A stretch of DNA of 64,000 nt from Streptomyces sp. DHE7-1. Lineage in GTDB: Bacteria; Actinomycetota; Actinomycetes; Streptomycetales; Streptomycetaceae. The notes under the pieces are model-generated. The model had not been told where the DNA came from. It was given only the letters and a program-made list of their open reading frames with translations, and searched no databases. The stretch lies in NCBI GenBank assembly GCA_016432725.1, contig JACJDG010000003.1:2232001-2296000 (forward strand), given 5' to 3'. The translations under genes were made by a program, and so were the position numbers. Numbering within the stretch: the stretch's first letter is position 1; each line of letters begins with the position of its first letter. Positions 59,124 through 64,000 of the stretch are shown in pieces.

Positions 59124-59214
59124 GCCGGTTCGCCGCCTCGGCAGCGTCGGACGGCCCCGGCCGCCCGGTCGGACCCGCTGCGCAGAACCGGACTCCGCAC
59201 CTCCATGCCACGCA

Positions 59215-59247
59215 GGGCCTGCCCGGCGGTTCCCGTCGGGCAGGCCC
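59215..59247. terminator. Hairpin between convergent DUF6215-like and DUF1062 genes
   Basis: GGGCCTGCCCG (59215-59225) pairs perfectly with CGGGCAGGCCC (59237-59247). It lies between the stop at 59123 and the stop of the minus-strand gene at 59265. Confidence 0.83.
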
Positions 59248-59264
59248 CTGCGCCCAGGTGGGGC

Positions 59265-59813
59265 TCAGTGCTTGAGCGTGAAGGTGAAGTCGCCGGAGAG
59301 CCTGCCGCTCAGCCGGACGGCCGAGACAAGCTTCCCGTTGACGACCAGCCTCTCGACCTCGGCCCGCGAGAGACCGCAGCCCTCGGCGATCAGCCGCACG
59401 GGCCGGACCGGGATCCGGGCCGCGAAGCGGACCGAGACGTCGATCACCTCGCGGTCCAGGTGGTCCGAACCGCCGGTGTCGAGCCGCCAGGCGCCGTCCC
59501 AGTCGAGGGCGATGCGATTGCGGCGCCGCAGGACGGGATCCTGCAGCAACTCGGCAGCCAGACCGGGGTCGTTGTCGTGCGCCCGGTCCAGCAGGTCGGA
59601 CCGTACGGAGCGCACGTTCGCCCGCTCCAGGACCGTTATCTTCGTCGTCTCCCCGCAGGCGGTGCAGAGCGCGAGGAGCCAGACGTCGATGAGCTTGTGG
59701 TTCGCGTTGACCCGGAACTTGCCGCTCGTCCGGAAGCGTTCGGACGCGCAGCCGTGGCAGCGCCGGAGAACCAGGGGCAGGCAGGTGGGCATGACCACCC
59801 AGCGATTGAGCAC
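59265..59813 (-). CDS. DUF1062 protein
   Basis: The 182-residue protein starts at GTG (LNRWVVMPTCLPLVLRRCHG). Two CxxC-type pairs are visible: RRCHGCASERFRTSGKFRVN and LLALCTACGETTKITVLE, likely a zinc site. The rest, with LVVNGKLVSAVRLSGRLSGD near the end, resembles an S4-like element. This agrees with DUF1062 (PF06353), a family of cytoplasmic proteins without known function. Confidence 0.83.
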   Translation of the reverse strand: MLNRWVVMPTCLPLVLRRCHGCASERFRTSGKFRVNANHKLIDVWLLALCTACGETTKITVLERANVRSVRSDLLDRAHDNDPGLAAELLQDPVLRRRNRIALDWDGAWRLDTGGSDHLDREVIDVSVRFAARIPVRPVRLIAEGCGLSRAEVERLVVNGKLVSAVRLSGRLSGDFTFTLKH

Positions 59814-60505
59814 AGAAGTACACCGTCTTCAGTGAGAAATCCGCAGCAAAAAGCAGCGCGGCGCAAAGGCGCGACGCGCGACCAATCAGCACTCGGGGTG
59901 TCTCACACGGTGTACAACGGCACGTCCTTACCCAGACGACTGGACCCGGCAGCACGCTAGTGAAGACCAGGGGTACCGCTCCACTGGTTTTCGAACGCCG
60001 CACTGCACCGGCACCGGTTTCCGGGGTCGAACATCGGCCATCTCCGATCAGCCCTCGCACCTCACCGGTCGACCGTGTCCACAGCTAGGACACACAAAGA
60101 ACACAGGTACTTCACGACAGGCGGGCGGTGACTCATCCCCTCCGATGAGCTGACCAGCGGAAAGATTCGCGCCACGACTCTTCTCCGCCGGAAAGTGAAC
60201 ACCTGTACGGGACTGTCCGGATGTGCCTAAGGTGTCGCCGCGCACCGGCGGGACCTGACCAGTCCCCGCTCGCGCACACCATCACCAGCGACCGGGGAAC
60301 GTCGTCGCTCACGGGGGAGGGTTCGCGTCGCCGTGCCGTCAGTACGGCCGTCCATGCGCGAAATCCCAGCCAGGTATCGCCATACCTGAGCCTTCCTCAG
60401 GGGCCTGTGCGCCCAATGGCGCCCGGCTCCACGGCCGACCGCTCGTCTCGTGCCCCTGAAGAAGAAAGGGCTGCTCCTTTGCGCGTCAAATTACCCGGGT
60501 TTCTC
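59814..60505. other. Intergenic region of about 690 bases before the large ricin-domain gene
   Basis: This stretch lies between divergent genes and is less GC-rich than its surroundings in places. Open frames within it are short, lack ribosome sites and do not resemble known proteins. A frame continuous with the downstream gene opens at 60221, but its first 85 codons are not protein-like. It must hold the promoters of the DUF1062 gene and of the large gene; I cannot identify specific boxes. A purine run GAAGAAGAAAGG lies near 60463. Confidence 0.5.
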
Positions 60506-63500
60506 ATGCCAAGACCCGGACGATCGGGGCTGATCGCCCGGATCATCCTCCTGGTGACCGCCGCCGCGGTCATCGCCGGCCTCACCGTCCGGCCAGACCT
60601 CGCCGGCCTCACGAGCCGGGACGACTCGGCCCCGGTCGGGGACTCCTACGACGGCTACGACACCAAAGCGGCCGAACAGCTGCGCGGGGACCAGTGCGTC
60701 GCCGTCGACGCCCTGCGCAAGGGCGGACCCAGCATGTTCGCCCTCGCGCAGAACTCCGTGGGGCTGCCGCCCGACCAGCTCCACCAGAAGCTCGACCGGG
60801 ACCTCTACGACACCGGCAACCCGCTGCACCAGGCGTACTACGCGGACGACACCAGCAGCGACCAGTGGGTCAAGAAGGTCGGCGAGCAGGAGCAGGCGTG
60901 GTCCGACCCCCTCAGCGGGCTGCGGTCCTACCCCGGCGCACCACAGGGCGAGGACAAGATCTTCGACCGGGTCGGGCTGCTCCCGTGGCTGTACCAGTCG
61001 TACTTCAAGGCGATCGACCTGTTCTCCCCCTTCTACGAGCCGTCGCCCACCACCGACGACCGCACGAAGGCCGCAGCGCTCGCGATAGGCGACCCGCTGT
61101 ACACCACCGGCGGAACGCCGGCCGAGCAGCAGGCATGGGCGCTGTGGAAGAAGAACTCCGGCAAGATCGAGCCCAACCAGCTCTTCGTACCGAGGGTGTT
61201 CGCCGACGACGCCCGCATCTTCCTGTCCTCGGGCGGTTTCGCCCGCACGGCCCCGGAGCCGGACACGCCGGAGTTCCGCGTCGCGGTCGAGGACCTGAAG
61301 GCCCGGTTCGCCTCATGCGCGTGGCACGACCCGATCGACCCCAACCGGGTCCTCGGCAAGGAGGTGGCACAGGCGTCCGCCGAATGGCAGCAGGAGATCG
61401 CGTCGCAGGCCACGCAGCGGCAGCAGATCCTCGCCGCCGGCGCCACCAGCACGAAGGCCTTGCAGGAGGGTGCCTTCGCCCTGGGCAAGATGCTGGGTCA
61501 GTCGTGGATCGCCGACTACGCCACCCGCTGGCTGGACTACTACACCGAGGGCGGCATCAGCTGGATCGGTGACGGCCGGCTGGAGATCCAGGTGCCGGGC
61601 GCGGCGGGCAAGTGCCTGGACGTGCAGGGCGCGAAGAAGGACAACGGGACGCCCGTCCAGGTCTACACCTGCAACGGCGGAGCCTCCCAGCAGTGGCAGC
61701 TGATGGGCTCCTACCCCGGCGGCTACACCCTGGTCAATCCGAACTCCTTCAAATGCCTCGAGGTACTGAACGGCAACAGCGCCGACGGCACGAAGATCCA
61801 GATCCGGGATTGTGGCAGCAACAAGGCCCAGCAGTGGAAGTTCGGCGTGCGCAGCGCCGGGCCGCTGACGAACGCGGCGACCGGCAAGTGCCTGCACCTG
61901 CCGACGTTCGACAACAGCAGGGACGCCGTGCTGTCGACGTGCAACGGCTCCACCGCGCAGAAGTTCAAGATCGTCCCCAAGTCACACACCGGCACTGCCG
62001 CTTCGAAGGCCGACGTGGACAAGGCCAAGGCGGCCATCAAGGGCGCGCAGACGGAGGCGAAGAAGCAGCTCGGCGTACTCAAGGCGCAGCTCGCTGGCGC
62101 GCAGAAGGCCGCGAGCACCTCGGACACGGCGATGCAGGCCGCCTACGGCATCGCGGACGCCAATGGCGCGCCGCGGGGCCGTGGTCTGCTGGTCGGTCAG
62201 CAGAAGGACCAGGTGACCAAGGGTTCGGTCGCCGCGCTGCAGGCGCTGGTGAAGGCCGGTGAGACCGCCGAGGCCGCCACTCGTGCCTCCGCCGGTGACA
62301 GCGGGACCATCGCGCAGCGCGCGCTGGCTCAGGCCGCTCAGTCGAAGGCGGAGTTCCGCAAGGAGGCCGCGAAGGCCGCCGAGTGGCAGGCGAAGGCCGC
62401 CGCCGACGCGGCGAAGATCCACCGCGACAACGCCAAGAAGGACAAGGAGACGGCCGAGGCCAAGCTGGCGGTCGCGGTGAAGGCGGAGGGCGACGCCAAG
62501 GCGGCCGCCGCCGACGCCCACGCCAAGCGGCTCGCCGCCGAGGCCGAGGAGAAGACCGCCAAGGCGGAGAAGGAGAACGCCGCCGCCAGGCGCGCCGAGG
62601 CCGCTGACCACCGCAAGAACGCCGAGACGCAGGCGACGAAGGCGAAGGACGCCAAGGACAGGGCCGAGACCGCCGAGAAGAGCGCCGAAGGCAAGCGCGA
62701 CGACGCGGTCGAGGCGAGCGGCCACGCCAAGGACCTGCGCGACGACGCCTGGGACGCCGAGCAGAAGGCCGACGCCGCCCGCGCGAAGGCCGACGCCAAG
62801 GACGCCTACGCCGACTCCCTGGACTCCGGGGACGCCGCGGACGCGGCTCGCGCAGCGGCCGACGACGCGGACAAGGCCGCCGACGACGCCGAGGCCGCCG
62901 CGACGAAGGCACGCTCCGAGGCCGACGCCGCCACCAAGGCGGCAGCAGACGCCGACGCCGCGGCCACCCGCGCCGAAGCGGCCGCCAAGCGCGCCCGTTC
63001 CGACGCCGACGCCGCCCAGGCGGACAAGCTGAAGGCGGACGCGGCCGTCAGGACCGCGACCAGCGCGGTGGCCGACGCCATCAAGGCCTCCCAGGACGCC
63101 GCCACCGAGGCGAAGACCGCGGTCAAGCTCGCCGACGAGGCCGAACAGCACGCCAAGGACGCCAAGACCCAGGCCGACGGCGCCGACAAGGAGGCCGGCA
63201 AGGCGGTCGCCGCGTCCGCCAGGGCCGCCGGATTCGCCCACGTCACCGCGCAGGCCGCCGTGGACGCCGGCAAGGCGGCACAGCAGGTGACCCGGCCCGC
63301 CAACGACGCCGTCCAGCTCGGCTCCCCTACGTCGACTCCGACTCGGCCGCCGGACTGGTCGTCCTGACCGGGCAGGCGTCGAAGACCATCGCCGACCAGC
63401 AGCAGGCCGTCGCCGACGCACACGCCAGGAACGCGCAGCAGGAGGCCGCCGCCGCCAAGGACATCGCCGACCAGGCCAAGGGCGACGCCAAGGAGGCCTA

Positions 63501-64000
63501 CCAGCACGCGGCGAACGCCGCCCAGTACGCGTCCGACGCCCGCACCTACTCCAAGGAGGCCCTCGGCTACGCCGCCGACGCGGCCAAGGCAGCGGCGGCC
63601 GCGTCCGCCTCACTGGCCCGCACCATCGCGTACGACAAGCAGGCGGCGGAGGACGCCGCGGCAGCCGACAAGGCGGCAGGAAAGGCCGAGGGCTACGCCA
63701 AGGACGCCCGCGACTCCGCCGACGCCGCCGAACTCGACGCCGCGGCGGCCCGCTCCGCGGCGACCCAGGCCGAACAGGCCGCCAAGGACGCCCGCACAGC
63801 GGCCGACCGCGCCGACGCGGCGGCGACCGAGGCCGAAGAGGCGGCGAAGGACGCCGCCAAGTACGCCGAGGAGGCCCAGGCGGCCGCCGACAGGGCGGAA
63901 AAGGCGGAGGCCAACCAGCAGGTGCAGACGGGCGCCGGTAGCGGTACGGCGGGGGTCTTCTACATCATCAACACCGAGGCCTCGAAGATCATCAGCTCCA
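60506..64000 (+). CDS. Very large ricin-lectin/alanine-rich coiled-coil protein, cut by the right edge (one frame break)
   Basis: I start at ATG 60506 (MPRPGRSGLIARIILLVTAA); a TTG at 60479 is better spaced from a purine run and would add nine residues. An N-terminal membrane helix or signal is followed by a 330-residue domain (QLRGDQCVAVDALRKGGPSM, SFKAIDLF-like YFKAIDLFSPFYEP). A ricin-B trefoil follows at about residues 357-491, with three QxW elements (ASQQWQLMG, AQQWKFG, TAQKFKI). After that come over 600 residues of Ala/Asp/Lys-rich heptad-like sequence. The frame breaks at 63324-63327; one base extends it to the window end. The layout recalls large actinobacterial surface or polymorphic-toxin proteins whose activity lies at the C-terminus, which is not visible. 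Confidence 0.8.

Noticed and set aside
60048..60245. A 65-codon minus-strand frame in the long intergenic region
   Set aside because: It has no ribosome site, no recognisable motif and mixed codon use.

Overview
The window is very GC-rich, with GTG/ATG starts, GGAGG-type ribosome sites, ATGA/GTGA overlaps and GC-rich hairpin terminators. It carries a Streptomyces-type gene set: GlnII, GlnE and a GlnA2-like protein, the maltose/maltodextrin cluster, NsrR/HmpA, DUF397 with a WhiJ-like regulator, and sedolisin. It is almost certainly chromosomal DNA of a Streptomyces species or close relative. No rRNA, tRNA, IS element, prophage or CRISPR array was recognised.

Layout. 0-7.3 kb: HtpX-like protease and PspAB, small membrane proteins, an alpha/beta hydrolase, a heavily broken phosphotransferase gene, an AlkZ-like winged-helix protein, an ArsC/Spx-like reductase and a secreted protein. 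7.3-12.7 kb: glnII, a short upstream ORF with a Cys-Cys pair, a winged-helix regulator, an NAD-dependent epimerase and a two-component pair. 12.9-20.7 kb: a secreted DUF1996 protein, a lipoprotein, a TPR protein, a sigma-like membrane protein, a hydrolase/ferredoxin-reductase/TetR operon and a CHMI-like isomerase. 20.7-34.6 kb: pulA, amyA, aglA, malG, malF and malE on the minus strand with divergent malR. Together they form a starch and maltodextrin unit: secreted depolymerases, an ABC importer lacking a local ATPase, a cytoplasmic glucosidase and a LacI-type repressor. 34.6-47.5 kb: PAP2 protein, glnE, a phosphoesterase/MFS/beta-propeller operon, several membrane and secreted proteins, and a GlnA2-like gene. 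47.7-49.6 kb: hmpA and nsrR, each with an NsrR-like box. 49.7-55.4 kb: DUF3105/DUF305 pair, a secreted S53 protease and nadE. 55.3-57.9 kb: a WhiJ/AbaA-like regulatory locus coupled to an AadA-like nucleotidyltransferase. 58-64 kb: DUF6215 and DUF1062 proteins, then a very large ricin-lectin/alanine-rich protein that runs off the right edge.

Sequence quality matters. About fifteen otherwise well-conserved genes have their reading frame broken by loss of a single base, nearly always in a run of G or C. Restoring one base each time recovers the family sequence. I treat most of these as likely homopolymer under-calls and describe the restored product, stating where each break lies. Gene spans below cross these breaks.
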